A DNA stretch of 64,000 nucleotides from DASPWV01 sp046726375 (lineage in GTDB: Bacteria > Acidobacteriota > Vicinamibacteria > Vicinamibacterales > UBA2999). The notes under the pieces were generated by a model. The model worked only from the letters and a program-made list of their open reading frames with translations. It was not told the origin of the DNA and did no database searches. Every line of letters starts with the position of its first letter. The stretch's first letter is position 1. The translations under genes were made by a program, and so were the position numbers. Of the stretch, positions 20,805-29,965 are shown piece after piece. The stretch lies in assembly GCA_046726375.1 (NCBI GenBank), contig JBKPAJ010000023.1, positions 1 to 64,000 of the forward strand, read 5' to 3'.

Positions 20805-20824
20805 GGCCGGCCTTCAGGCCGGCC
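20805..20824. repeat. REP-like palindrome between sucC and sucD
   Basis: Perfect 9-bp arms GGCCGGCCT / AGGCCGGCC separated by TC, preceded by TGTAGA. It occupies the spacer between two genes expected to be made in equal amounts. Confidence 0.75.
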
Positions 20825-20829
20825 GTTTA

Positions 20830-21990
<1,161 letters not shown>

Positions 21991-22004
21991 AGGGAATATT
22001 GTCG

Positions 22005-22165
22005 TCGACAGTCAACGGTCGCCGGTTGAGGGGGAGGTCGACAGTCGTCAGTCGCCGGCCGACCTCTGAAAAACAGTCGACAGGAACCAGCGACCCCGGC
22101 GACTGGCGACCGTTGAGTGGCGACGGCTCTATACCGACCGGGCGACTGCCGATCGTTGACTGGCG
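22005..22165. repeat. Hairpin repeat GTCGCCGG/GCGACTGGCGACC
   Basis: The mdh-sucC spacer consists of CAGTCGCC-type repeats. Arms 22012-22023 and 22105-22116 (TCAACGGTCGCC / GGCGACCGTTGA) are a perfect 12-bp inverted repeat, with more partial pairing inside. Related sequence lies at 16305-16370 by hisS. Confidence 0.85.
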
Positions 22166-22171
22166 GCAGCT

Positions 22172-23104
22172 TTATACCTTGATAACGTCGACTAATTCTT
22201 TAACCGCGCCTGCGGACTTCTGCAGTGCCGCGTTCTCGTCCGCCGTCAGCTTGACCTCGATGATCTGCTCGACGCCGCGGGCACCAAGTTTCACCGGCAC
22301 ACCCACAAAGAGGTCGCGGATGCCGTACTCGCCCTGCAGATACACCGAGCACGGCATGATTTTCTTCTGGTCCTTGAGAATCGCTTCCACCATCTCGGCG
22401 GCGGAGGCACCGGGTGCGTACCACGCGCTCGTGCCCACCAGTTTCGTGATCTCCGCGCCGCCATTGGCGGTGCGCTCCGAAATCGCGGCAATGCGCTCGG
22501 CCGGCAACAGTTCAGTAATCGGAATTCCCGCAACGGTCGAATAGCGAGGCAACGGCACCATCGTGTCGCCGTGGCCGCCGAGCACGAACGCCGACACATT
22601 CTCGACCGACACGTTCAATTCCATCGCGATAAAGGTGCGCATGCGCGCGGAGTCGAGCACGCCGGCCATCCCGATGACGCGCTCGCGCGGCAACTTGCTC
22701 AAACGATAGACGGCCTGCGCCATGGCGTCGAGCGGGTTGGCGACCGGCACGATGATGCAGTTCGGAGAGTGCTTGACGATTTCGGCCGTGACGTCCTGCA
22801 TGATCTTGTAGTTGACCGAAAGCAGGTCGTCGCGGCTCATGCCCGGCTTGCGCGGCACGCCCGATGTGATGACGACGACGTCAGAGCCGGCAGTCTCGGC
22901 AAAATCTTTGGTGCCGACACCCACAACGCGTGCCGCCGATCCTTCGATCGGGCACGATTCGTAGATGTCGAGCGCGATGCCGGCGGCTTTGGTCTCGGCG
23001 ATGTCGACGATCACGACGTCGGCGAGTTCCTTTTGCGCGATCGCGCGCGCGACCGTGGCCCCAACGTTGCCCGCGCCGCCGACGACTGTCACTTTTCGGT
23101 TCAT
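22172..23104 (-). CDS. mdh: Malate dehydrogenase
   Basis: NAD-dependent malate dehydrogenase of the LDH-like group, 310 aa. Rossmann motif GGAGNVGATVA (about 9-19), substrate arginines in GVPRKPGMSRDDLL, and the catalytic His region VLGGHGDTMVPL. It has an SD-like GCGGAG ahead of the ATG. Confidence 0.96.
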   Translation of the reverse strand: MNRKVTVVGGAGNVGATVARAIAQKELADVVIVDIAETKAAGIALDIYESCPIEGSAARVVGVGTKDFAETAGSDVVVITSGVPRKPGMSRDDLLSVNYKIMQDVTAEIVKHSPNCIIVPVANPLDAMAQAVYRLSKLPRERVIGMAGVLDSARMRTFIAMELNVSVENVSAFVLGGHGDTMVPLPRYSTVAGIPITELLPAERIAAISERTANGGAEITKLVGTSAWYAPGASAAEMVEAILKDQKKIMPCSVYLQGEYGIRDLFVGVPVKLGARGVEQIIEVKLTADENAALQKSAGAVKELVDVIKV

Positions 23105-23522
23105 ATGAGCTCCGCGTATTAGGTCAGATCGCCCCGCGCTCGATCGGCGGCGTCCACAGATTCTGTGGAAAACCGTGTTGAAAACAGCGCGTCAACAACA
23201 TGTAACGGACGCGTTTTCTAAGAAAACAGCGTATTGCACCATAGATGGTGAACGGTCCCACGTAGGTTCCGCACCGGGGTTCCGCACGGCAGCTCACGGC
23301 GGTTCCTCACCTACGTTCCTCACCTCGGTTGCTCACGGGCCTTCGCGTGCGTTCGGCACGTTGGTGCTAGAACCCACGTCAACTGGCGTCAAGAACGAAC
23401 GTAAAGAACCTCCGTGAACCACTGGAAGGAACTCACGTGAAGAACTGCCATGAGGAACCCACGTGATCCGCCCACGGTGCGCAGTCCGCGTGGGCGCACA
23501 AACTGTGGAATTATATCTGACG
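23105..23522. other. 418-bp divergent mdh-serA spacer with palindromes and repeats
   Basis: No gene. Three perfect palindromes: CCACAG-ATT-CTGTGG (23154-23168), GTTTTCT-A-AGAAAAC (23213-23227) and CACCAT-AG-ATGGTG (23237-23250). TGTGGAAAA at 23165 and TGTTGAAAA at 23176 resemble the reverse of the DnaA box with one and two mismatches. From 23262 to 23465 the DNA is CACGTAGGTTCC / GGAACCCACGTG-type repeat whose two halves are mutually complementary. TTATAT at 23511-23516 lies 6 nt before the serA ATG. Confidence 0.7.
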
Positions 23523-25103
23523 ATGAAAATCGTAGTCGCCGATGAACTGCCGGCGTCCGCCCTCGAGTTGCTGCGCGCCGAAGGATGGACTGTTGATGCG
23601 CGCAGCGGACGGAAGCCGCCGGAGCTTGCGGCCGATCTCGCCGACGCCGACGCCATTGTCGTCCGGAGTGCCACCAAAGTCACTGCCGATCTGATCGTCG
23701 CGGCGCCGCGGCTTCGCGCGATCGCGCGCGCGGGCACCGGCGTCGACAACGTCGATGTGGACGCAGCGAGCGCGCGCGGCATCGTGGTGATGAACGCGCC
23801 TGGCGCAAACAGCATCAGTGTGGCGGAGTTGGCGATGGCACAGATGCTGGCACTTGCCCGAAAGGTTCCCGCCGCTGACGCCTCGATGAAGCAGGGTAAG
23901 TGGGATAAGAAGAGTTTTCTCGGCGAAGAGATTCGCGGCAAGGTGCTCGGCCTGGCCGGTCTCGGCCGCATTGGACAGGAAGTGGCACGTCGCGCGCGCT
24001 CGTTCGAGATGATGCTCATCGCTCACGACCCCTTCATCAGCGCGCAAGTGGCACGCGACCTCGCCGTGGAGCTCGTCTCGCTCGACGCGTTGTGCGAGCG
24101 CGCCGACTTTCTATCGCTGCACATGCCGTCGACGCCGCAGACGCGTCATCTCTTCAATGCCGAGCGGCTCGCGCGCTGCAAGAAAGGCATTCGCATCATC
24201 AACACGGCACGCGGCGAATTGATCGATGAGGACGCGCTCGCGGCAGCCATCCAAAGCGGTCAGGTCGGCGGCGCCGCCCTCGATGTGTTCGAGCAGGAAC
24301 CAACGACCGATCAGACGCTCCAGCTGCTGCCGCAGGTAGTCGCCACACCGCACATTGCGGCCTCCACGCGCGAGGGTCAGGAGCTGGTGGGCGTTGAAAC
24401 AGGGACGGCCCTTCGCGATTTTCTGAAGAACGGGATCATCCGCAACGCCGTCAATTTTCCGTCGGTCGCGGCGGACGAATTCCAGCGGCTGCAGCCGTAC
24501 GTTGCGCTCGCGCGACAGCTTGGCTGCCTGCTCGGACAAATGGGCGACGCGCGCATCGAGGGCGTGAGCGTGCGCTACTACGGCGAGCTTGCACGCGCGT
24601 CCAATCCACTGATCCTGAGCGCTGTGCTCGTCGGCCTGTTCCGCGCGATCCTCTCCGAGTCGGTGACACCGGTGAATGCGCTTGCTGTCGCCAAGGCGCG
24701 CGGCATCGAGATTACTGAATCGCACAGCAGCCGCAGCCGCACGTATGCCAGCCTAATTTCAGTCAAGCTGATGACCAGCGCCGGCGAGCGCTGGGTCGAA
24801 GGAACGGTTGTCCGCGACCAGCCGCGGCTTGTGCTGCTCAACGGCGTAGACGTCGAAGCGCCGCTCGATGGCACGATGCTGCTGCTGATGAACAACGATC
24901 AACCGGGCGTGATCGGCGCCGTCGGGACGATTCTCGGCCGCAACAATGTCAACATCGCAAGTTTTGCGCTCGGACGGCGGCCGGATGGCGCGGTGGGCGT
25001 CGTGAATCTGGACGATCCGAATGGAACGGGTGTCTCGAAGGAGATCGTCGACGAGATCCGCCAGGCGCCCGGGATTAATGCGGTGTGGGTGGCTCGGGTG
25101 TAG
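23523..25103 (+). CDS. serA: D-3-phosphoglycerate dehydrogenase
   Basis: First step of serine synthesis, 526 aa, the long form: NAD-binding and substrate domains (about 1-310; GLAGLGRIGQEVARRA, NTARGELIDEDAL), an intervening ASB domain (about 315-450) and a C-terminal ACT domain (from MLLLMNNDQPGVIGAVG) likely to sense serine. ATG 23523 is chosen over an in-frame upstream start because MKIVVADEL is the family N-terminus. A TTATAT box lies 6 nt upstream. Confidence 0.96.
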   Translation: MKIVVADELPASALELLRAEGWTVDARSGRKPPELAADLADADAIVVRSATKVTADLIVAAPRLRAIARAGTGVDNVDVDAASARGIVVMNAPGANSISVAELAMAQMLALARKVPAADASMKQGKWDKKSFLGEEIRGKVLGLAGLGRIGQEVARRARSFEMMLIAHDPFISAQVARDLAVELVSLDALCERADFLSLHMPSTPQTRHLFNAERLARCKKGIRIINTARGELIDEDALAAAIQSGQVGGAALDVFEQEPTTDQTLQLLPQVVATPHIAASTREGQELVGVETGTALRDFLKNGIIRNAVNFPSVAADEFQRLQPYVALARQLGCLLGQMGDARIEGVSVRYYGELARASNPLILSAVLVGLFRAILSESVTPVNALAVAKARGIEITESHSSRSRTYASLISVKLMTSAGERWVEGTVVRDQPRLVLLNGVDVEAPLDGTMLLLMNNDQPGVIGAVGTILGRNNVNIASFALGRRPDGAVGVVNLDDPNGTGVSKEIVDEIRQAPGINAVWVARV

Positions 25104-25207
25104 TAACCAGTCGCGCGTCATGCGTGCCGCGAGTACTCCCGCTACTGGCTACGGGCTACTTGCTCTTTCACGCGAAGTAACCTCTCGCTACTTCATGCGA
25201 AGTAACC
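25104..25207. repeat. GCGAAGTAACC repeat after serA
   Basis: AGTAACC / GCTACT motifs alternate, including CGCGAAGTAACC and TGCGAAGTAACC 26 bp apart and the inverted AGTAACCAGT / ACTGGCTAC. The repeat runs into the last codons of the convergent gene at 25188 and codes for its end (LRMK). Confidence 0.65.
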
Positions 25208-25721
25208 ACTGCGCTCCTGCGGCGTCAGCGAGCGTCACGCTACTTTCTGTAATCTCGACCACGCCGTAGCCCCTAACGGTCTCACCCACTTTCACAAGGT
25301 GCACGGTCACGCCATCCGAGATCACGGCAGTTCGCGCGGTGCCCGTCGTTCCGATTCCAGAGAGGCGCAGCGACGGGCCCGTGGCCACGGGCGCCGGTTG
25401 CGGTTCACTCGCGGGCGCGTTGGACATCGGAGCAGATCTCTCGGGCGCTGGCGCCATCTCGCGCTCTCGCGTGCCAAACACAAACGGATTGCGCTTCGGA
25501 ACCGGAGGCAGCGGCGCTGCTTGCAGCTTGAGATGCAGCTGTTCGTTGTAGGAAGTGCCGCTGGCCGTCTCGCGCGGTGTCTCTCGTGGCTGATCGCGCG
25601 GCGGCAACGCTTGCAATTTCGCAACGGGCGGCGACACGATCGACGCAAGCAGCCAGCCAGTGCTAAGCGAAGCCGCGACGATCAACGCAACGAACTTCGG
25701 CTGCATGATGGGAACCGGCAC
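25188..25721 (-). CDS. PilP/GspC-like exported protein, orphan
   Basis: 177 aa with one N-terminal membrane anchor (KFVALIVAASLSTGWLLASI), a Pro-rich linker, an RNPFVFG motif like the RDPF box of PilP, and a C-terminal small beta domain (RLSGIGTTGTARTAVISDG, then VGETVRGYGVVEI). This architecture is that of PilP/GspC inner-membrane proteins that contact secretins. It is far from pilQ (51829) and lies between serA and kdsB. A Met a few residues further in (MQPKFV) may be the true start. Assignment by architecture only. Confidence 0.6.
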   Translation of the reverse strand: MPVPIMQPKFVALIVAASLSTGWLLASIVSPPVAKLQALPPRDQPRETPRETASGTSYNEQLHLKLQAAPLPPVPKRNPFVFGTREREMAPAPERSAPMSNAPASEPQPAPVATGPSLRLSGIGTTGTARTAVISDGVTVHLVKVGETVRGYGVVEITESSVTLADAAGAQWLLRMK

Positions 25722-25737
25722 TATTCTACTGCGTTTG

Positions 25738-25746
25738 TGCTATGAT
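25738..25746 (+). promoter_or_regulatory. Extended -10 of kdsB (leaderless candidate)
   Basis: TGCTATGAT is an extended -10 element; its last base is 5 nt before the GTG start of kdsB at 25752, so transcription would start at about the initiation codon. No -35 match is visible. Confidence 0.5.
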
Positions 25747-25751
25747 TCGCC

Positions 25752-26534
25752 GTGCCCGCTGTTCCGGTCGCGCGTTCACCATTTGCGCTGACGGAATCCT
25801 CGGTTCTCGCGATTATCCCCGCGCGATACCAGTCAACCCGACTCCCCGGAAAAGCCCTTCTCGAGATTGACGGCCGTCCGATGATCGAGCACGTGTATCG
25901 CCGCGCGTCTGCGGCGCGCTCCGTTGACGCCGTCGTCGTTGCGACCGACGACACCCGCATCGCCAGCGCCGTGGAACGCTTTGGCGGCGCCGCGCTCCTC
26001 ACTTCGCCGTCACATCCCTCCGCCACCGATCGTCTCGCCGAACTCGCCGCAACGCTTGCGTGCGGTATCGTGGTGAACGTTCAAGGTGATGAGCCGCTGC
26101 TAGATCCTCGAGTGATCGACGCCACCGTGGAGGCGATGCGTGAGGACCCGCATCTCGAGATGGCGACCGCCGCGCGGCCAATCCATCCGCAGGAATTTGC
26201 GAGCGCGCATGTCGTCAAAGTCGTGACCGATCAGTCCGGCTTCGCGTTGTACTTTTCACGGTCGCCCATCCCATTTGCTCATGACGGCTGGGCGGAGGCG
26301 CTCGCCCGCGCGCACATTGGGCTGTATGTATATCGGCGCGATGTTCTCCTGCGTCTGGCCCGGCTTCCCCCCACACCACTCGAGCGCGCAGAGTCGCTCG
26401 AACAGCTTCGTGCCCTCGAGCACGGAATTCGCATCAAAGTAGTGGGGACCGACTACGAGTCCGTTGGCGTCGACACGGCAGAAGACCTGGAACGCGTCCG
26501 CAACCTCGTGAAGGAAACAGCTGATGACAGATAA
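25752..26534 (+). CDS. kdsB: 3-deoxy-manno-octulosonate cytidylyltransferase
   Basis: Activates KDO as CMP-KDO for lipopolysaccharide inner core synthesis, 260 aa (about 15 longer at the N-terminus than usual). VLAIIPARYQSTRLPGKAL, VNVQGDEPLLD, RSPIPFAHDG and the C-terminal VDTAEDLERVR. GTG start. It overlaps pyrG by 11 bp, so it opens an operon with pyrG, kdsA, kdsD and lapB. CTP, its substrate, is made by the next gene. Confidence 0.95.
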   Translation: MPAVPVARSPFALTESSVLAIIPARYQSTRLPGKALLEIDGRPMIEHVYRRASAARSVDAVVVATDDTRIASAVERFGGAALLTSPSHPSATDRLAELAATLACGIVVNVQGDEPLLDPRVIDATVEAMREDPHLEMATAARPIHPQEFASAHVVKVVTDQSGFALYFSRSPIPFAHDGWAEALARAHIGLYVYRRDVLLRLARLPPTPLERAESLEQLRALEHGIRIKVVGTDYESVGVDTAEDLERVRNLVKETADDR

Positions 26535-28173
26535 ACGACCGACGAAATACATCTTCGTGACCGGTGGTGTGGTCTCGTCACTCGGGAAAGGATTGGCGGC
26601 GGCATCGATTGGCGCGCTCCTCGAGGGTCATGGGTACCGGGTCACCCTGCAGAAATTCGACCCCTATATCAATGTCGATCCAGGGACGATGAGCCCGTAT
26701 CAGCACGGCGAGGTGTACGTCACGGACGACGGCGCCGAAACGGACCTCGATCTCGGCCATTACGAACGCTTCACGAGCACGCACACCACGCGCAACAACA
26801 ACTGGACCACCGGAAAGATCTACATGTCGGTGATCCAGAAGGAACGCCGCGGCGATTATCTCGGGCGCACCGTTCAGGTCATTCCGCACATCACCAACGA
26901 AATCAAAGACTGCATCCGCGCCGTCGGCCGCGACGTCGATGTCGTGCTGGTCGAAATCGGCGGCACGGTCGGCGATATCGAGAGCCTTCCTTTCATGGAG
27001 GCGATTCGCCAGTTTCGCCAGGACGTCGGCCGCGACAACACGCTCTATATCCATCTCACGCTGGTGCCGTACATCGCCTCGGCCGGCGAGCTGAAGACGA
27101 AACCGACACAGCACAGCGTTCGCGACCTTCGCTCGATTGGTATTCAGCCCGATATTCTCTTGTGCCGCACCGATCGACTGCTGCCGCGCGATATCAAGCA
27201 AAAGATTGGGCTCTTCTGCGATGTCAACGAAGAAGCGGTGATTACGGCGCGCGACGTCTCGACGATTTACGAAGTGCCGCTGGTACTACAGGCCGAGGCT
27301 CTCGATACCGTGATCCTCAAGCTACTCGGGTTGCCGCTGACCGAAGCAAAAATGCAGCCCTGGGAGGAACTGGTCGAACGGATCAAGCACCCCGACGACG
27401 AGCTCACCATTCACGTCGTTGGCAAGTACACCGGCTACGAGGATTCGTACAAGTCGCTCAACGAAGCGCTCTATCACGGCGGGTTCGCCAATCGCGTCCG
27501 CATCAACATCCAGTGGGTCGAATCCGAAGCGCTCGAGCAGGAAAGCGGGATGCGGCTGCTCGAAGGTGCGCACGGCATTCTCGTGCCAGGCGGATTTGGA
27601 TCGCGCGGCACACGCGGCATGATGAAAGCCGCCGAGTACGCGCGGCGCCATCAGGTGCCATACTTCGGCATTTGTTACGGTTTCCAGTGGGCCACCGTCG
27701 AATTTGCCCGTCACATCTGCCTGCTCGACGGCGCCGACTCCACCGAGGTGGACGAAGCCGCGCCGCATAAGGTGATTTACAAGCTCCGCGACCTGCTCGG
27801 CGTCGATGACCTGGGCGGCACCATGCGTCTTGGCCGGTACGAATGCGAGCTCGCGCCGGGATCCAAGGCGCGTGCGATCTATGACCAGGACGTCATCTTC
27901 GAGCGTCACCGGCATCGATTCGAATTCAACTGCCTGTACGAGCCCGTGCTCAAGGAAAAAGGCATGCGCGTGTCGGGGCGATCTCGCGATGGCAAATTCG
28001 TGGAGATCGCCGAGCTCACAAACCATCCCTGGTTCATCGCGGTGCAGTTCCATCCCGAATTCCAGTCGCGTCCGCTCAAACCACATCCGCTCTTTGCGAG
28101 TTTCGTGGAAGCGGCACACCGGCAGAAGCTCGCAACCAGGGGCAACACGCTCGACGCGACCTCGCTCGCGTGA
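26524..28173 (+). CDS. pyrG: CTP synthase
   Basis: Converts UTP + Gln + ATP to CTP, 549 aa. N-terminal amidoligase (KYIFVTGGVVSSLGKG, ALLEGHGYRVTLQKFDPYIN) and C-terminal class I glutaminase with GICYGFQWA (nucleophile Cys about 385) and HPEFQSRP. Embedded between kdsB and kdsA with overlaps on both sides. Confidence 0.97.
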   Translation: MTDKRPTKYIFVTGGVVSSLGKGLAAASIGALLEGHGYRVTLQKFDPYINVDPGTMSPYQHGEVYVTDDGAETDLDLGHYERFTSTHTTRNNNWTTGKIYMSVIQKERRGDYLGRTVQVIPHITNEIKDCIRAVGRDVDVVLVEIGGTVGDIESLPFMEAIRQFRQDVGRDNTLYIHLTLVPYIASAGELKTKPTQHSVRDLRSIGIQPDILLCRTDRLLPRDIKQKIGLFCDVNEEAVITARDVSTIYEVPLVLQAEALDTVILKLLGLPLTEAKMQPWEELVERIKHPDDELTIHVVGKYTGYEDSYKSLNEALYHGGFANRVRINIQWVESEALEQESGMRLLEGAHGILVPGGFGSRGTRGMMKAAEYARRHQVPYFGICYGFQWATVEFARHICLLDGADSTEVDEAAPHKVIYKLRDLLGVDDLGGTMRLGRYECELAPGSKARAIYDQDVIFERHRHRFEFNCLYEPVLKEKGMRVSGRSRDGKFVEIAELTNHPWFIAVQFHPEFQSRPLKPHPLFASFVEAAHRQKLATRGNTLDATSLA

Positions 28174-29006
28174 TGGACCAGGTCGCGTCGGTGACCGCCG
28201 GCGGCGTGACGCTCGGCTCCCGTCATCCGCTTGCGTTCATCCTCGGGCCATGCGTCATCGAGAGCGAGGCGCACGCGCTCGAGATGGCAGCCGCGGTCAA
28301 AGAGATCGCTGGGCGCGCTCGCGTACCGTGCATCTTCAAGGCGTCCTACGACAAGGCTAACCGCACGTCGCTGACATCCTTCCGCGGGCCGGGCCTTGCA
28401 GATGGGTTGCGCATGCTCGCCAGGGTCAAGGAGCGCACCGGCCTTCCACTGTTGACCGATATTCACGAAACCGGGCACGCGGCACCCGCCGCCGAAGTGG
28501 TTGACGTGCTGCAGATCCCGGCGTTTCTGTGCCGGCAGACCGATCTGCTCGTGGCTGCGGCGCGCACGTGGCGGCCCGTGAACGTGAAAAAAGGACAGTT
28601 TCTGGCGCCGAATGACATGCGTCATATCGTGAGTAAACTGACCGAGTCCGGTGCGACAGGGGTGCTCCTGACTGAGCGCGGCACCTCGTTCGGCTACAAC
28701 AATCTCGTCGTGGATATGCGCGCGCTGCCGATGCTTCGTGCGCTGGGCCATCCCGTTATCTTTGACGTGACCCATAGCTTGCAATTGCCGGGCGCTGGCG
28801 ACGGCGTGACCGCTGGCCTCGCGGAATACATCGAGCCGCTTGCGCGCGCAGGTGTTGCGGCTGGCGTGGACGGCGTCTTCATGGAGGTCCACGACGACCC
28901 CGCCAGGGCGCGAAGCGACGCAGCTAACGCGCTGCCGCTGACGCGCCTCGAGCCGCTGCTGCGCCGCCTGGTCGAGCTTGATAGGATCGTCAAGGCGCAT
29001 GCCTGA
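28170..29006 (+). CDS. kdsA: KDO-8-phosphate synthase
   Basis: Condenses PEP with arabinose-5-phosphate to KDO-8-phosphate, 278 aa. FILGPCVIESE, FKASYDKANRTSL, TDIHE, DVLQIPAFLCRQTDLL and FDVTHSLQLPG are all family blocks. The CRQTDL motif is shared by metal and non-metal types, so the subtype is not called. The ATG overlaps the pyrG stop by 4 bp. Confidence 0.97.
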   Translation: MMDQVASVTAGGVTLGSRHPLAFILGPCVIESEAHALEMAAAVKEIAGRARVPCIFKASYDKANRTSLTSFRGPGLADGLRMLARVKERTGLPLLTDIHETGHAAPAAEVVDVLQIPAFLCRQTDLLVAAARTWRPVNVKKGQFLAPNDMRHIVSKLTESGATGVLLTERGTSFGYNNLVVDMRALPMLRALGHPVIFDVTHSLQLPGAGDGVTAGLAEYIEPLARAGVAAGVDGVFMEVHDDPARARSDAANALPLTRLEPLLRRLVELDRIVKAHA

Positions 29007-29958
29007 CCTCAAGCTCGCCCGCCGAGTCCTGCAAACCGAAGCCGCAGCCGTTCTCGCGCTCGCGGATCGCATCGACGAGAGCTTCGGCCAAGCGGTGGAG
29101 ATGGTGCGGAACTGCCGCGGACGCGTGATCGTCACCGGCATGGGCAAATCGGGCATCATTTGCCGCAAGATCGCGGCGACGCTTTCGAGCACCGGCACAC
29201 CGGCGCTCTTTCTTCATCCGGCGGAAGCGGTACACGGCGATCTCGGCATGATCACGAGCGACGACGTCGTCATCGCGTTGTCCTACAGCGGCGACACCGA
29301 GGAGATCGTCAGGATCGTTGAAAACATCAAGCGGCTGGGCACGTGCTTGATCGTCATGACCGGCAGCCCGAAGTCCACGCTCGCCAGCGCTGCCGACGTG
29401 GTGATCAACTGTGAGGTGCCCGAAGAAGCGTGTCCGATGAACCTGGCGCCGACGGCCAGCACCACGGCGATGCTTGCCCTTGGTGACGCGCTCGCGATGA
29501 CGGTGTGCGTGGCGAAGGGCTTCAAGCCGGAAGATTTCGCAAACCTGCATCCGGGCGGCAAGCTCGGTAAGAAGCTGATGCGCGTCGAGCAGCTGATGAA
29601 CGCCGGCGAGCAGACACCGTCGGTGGACAAGGCCACGCCGATGCGCGACGTGATTTACGAGATGTCGCGCAAGGGCCTCGGCATGACCTGCGTGACCGAC
29701 GGAGACGGCAAACTGCTCGGCATCATCACCGACGGCGACTTGCGGCGGAAGATGGCGACCGACCAGAACGTGCTCGAGCTCCGCGCCCGCGACGTCATGA
29801 CCCCGAATCCGATTACTATCCACCGCATGGCGATGGCGGCCGAGGCGCTGAACATCCTCGAACGCAACAAGATCACGTCGATCGTGGTGGTTGATCGCGA
29901 TCGCCGCATCGAAGGCGTCGTGCACCTGCACGATTTGTGGCGCACCCAACTGGTGTAG
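28999..29958 (+). CDS. kdsD: Arabinose-5-phosphate isomerase (KpsF/GutQ family)
   Basis: Makes arabinose-5-phosphate from ribulose-5-phosphate for KdsA, 319 aa. SIS domain (about 35-170; VTGMGKSGIICRKIAATLSS, LSYSGDTEEI) followed by two CBS domains (about 195-319). The ATG at 28999 overlaps the kdsA end by 8 bp and gives the normal length. Confidence 0.95.
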   Translation: MPDLKLARRVLQTEAAAVLALADRIDESFGQAVEMVRNCRGRVIVTGMGKSGIICRKIAATLSSTGTPALFLHPAEAVHGDLGMITSDDVVIALSYSGDTEEIVRIVENIKRLGTCLIVMTGSPKSTLASAADVVINCEVPEEACPMNLAPTASTTAMLALGDALAMTVCVAKGFKPEDFANLHPGGKLGKKLMRVEQLMNAGEQTPSVDKATPMRDVIYEMSRKGLGMTCVTDGDGKLLGIITDGDLRRKMATDQNVLELRARDVMTPNPITIHRMAMAAEALNILERNKITSIVVVDRDRRIEGVVHLHDLWRTQLV

Positions 29959-29965
29959 CACTCCG

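Noticed and set aside
27906..29198. Minus-strand frame of 430 codons opposite pyrG, kdsA and kdsD
   Set aside because: It spans three real, well-conserved genes in antisense and has no family similarity.
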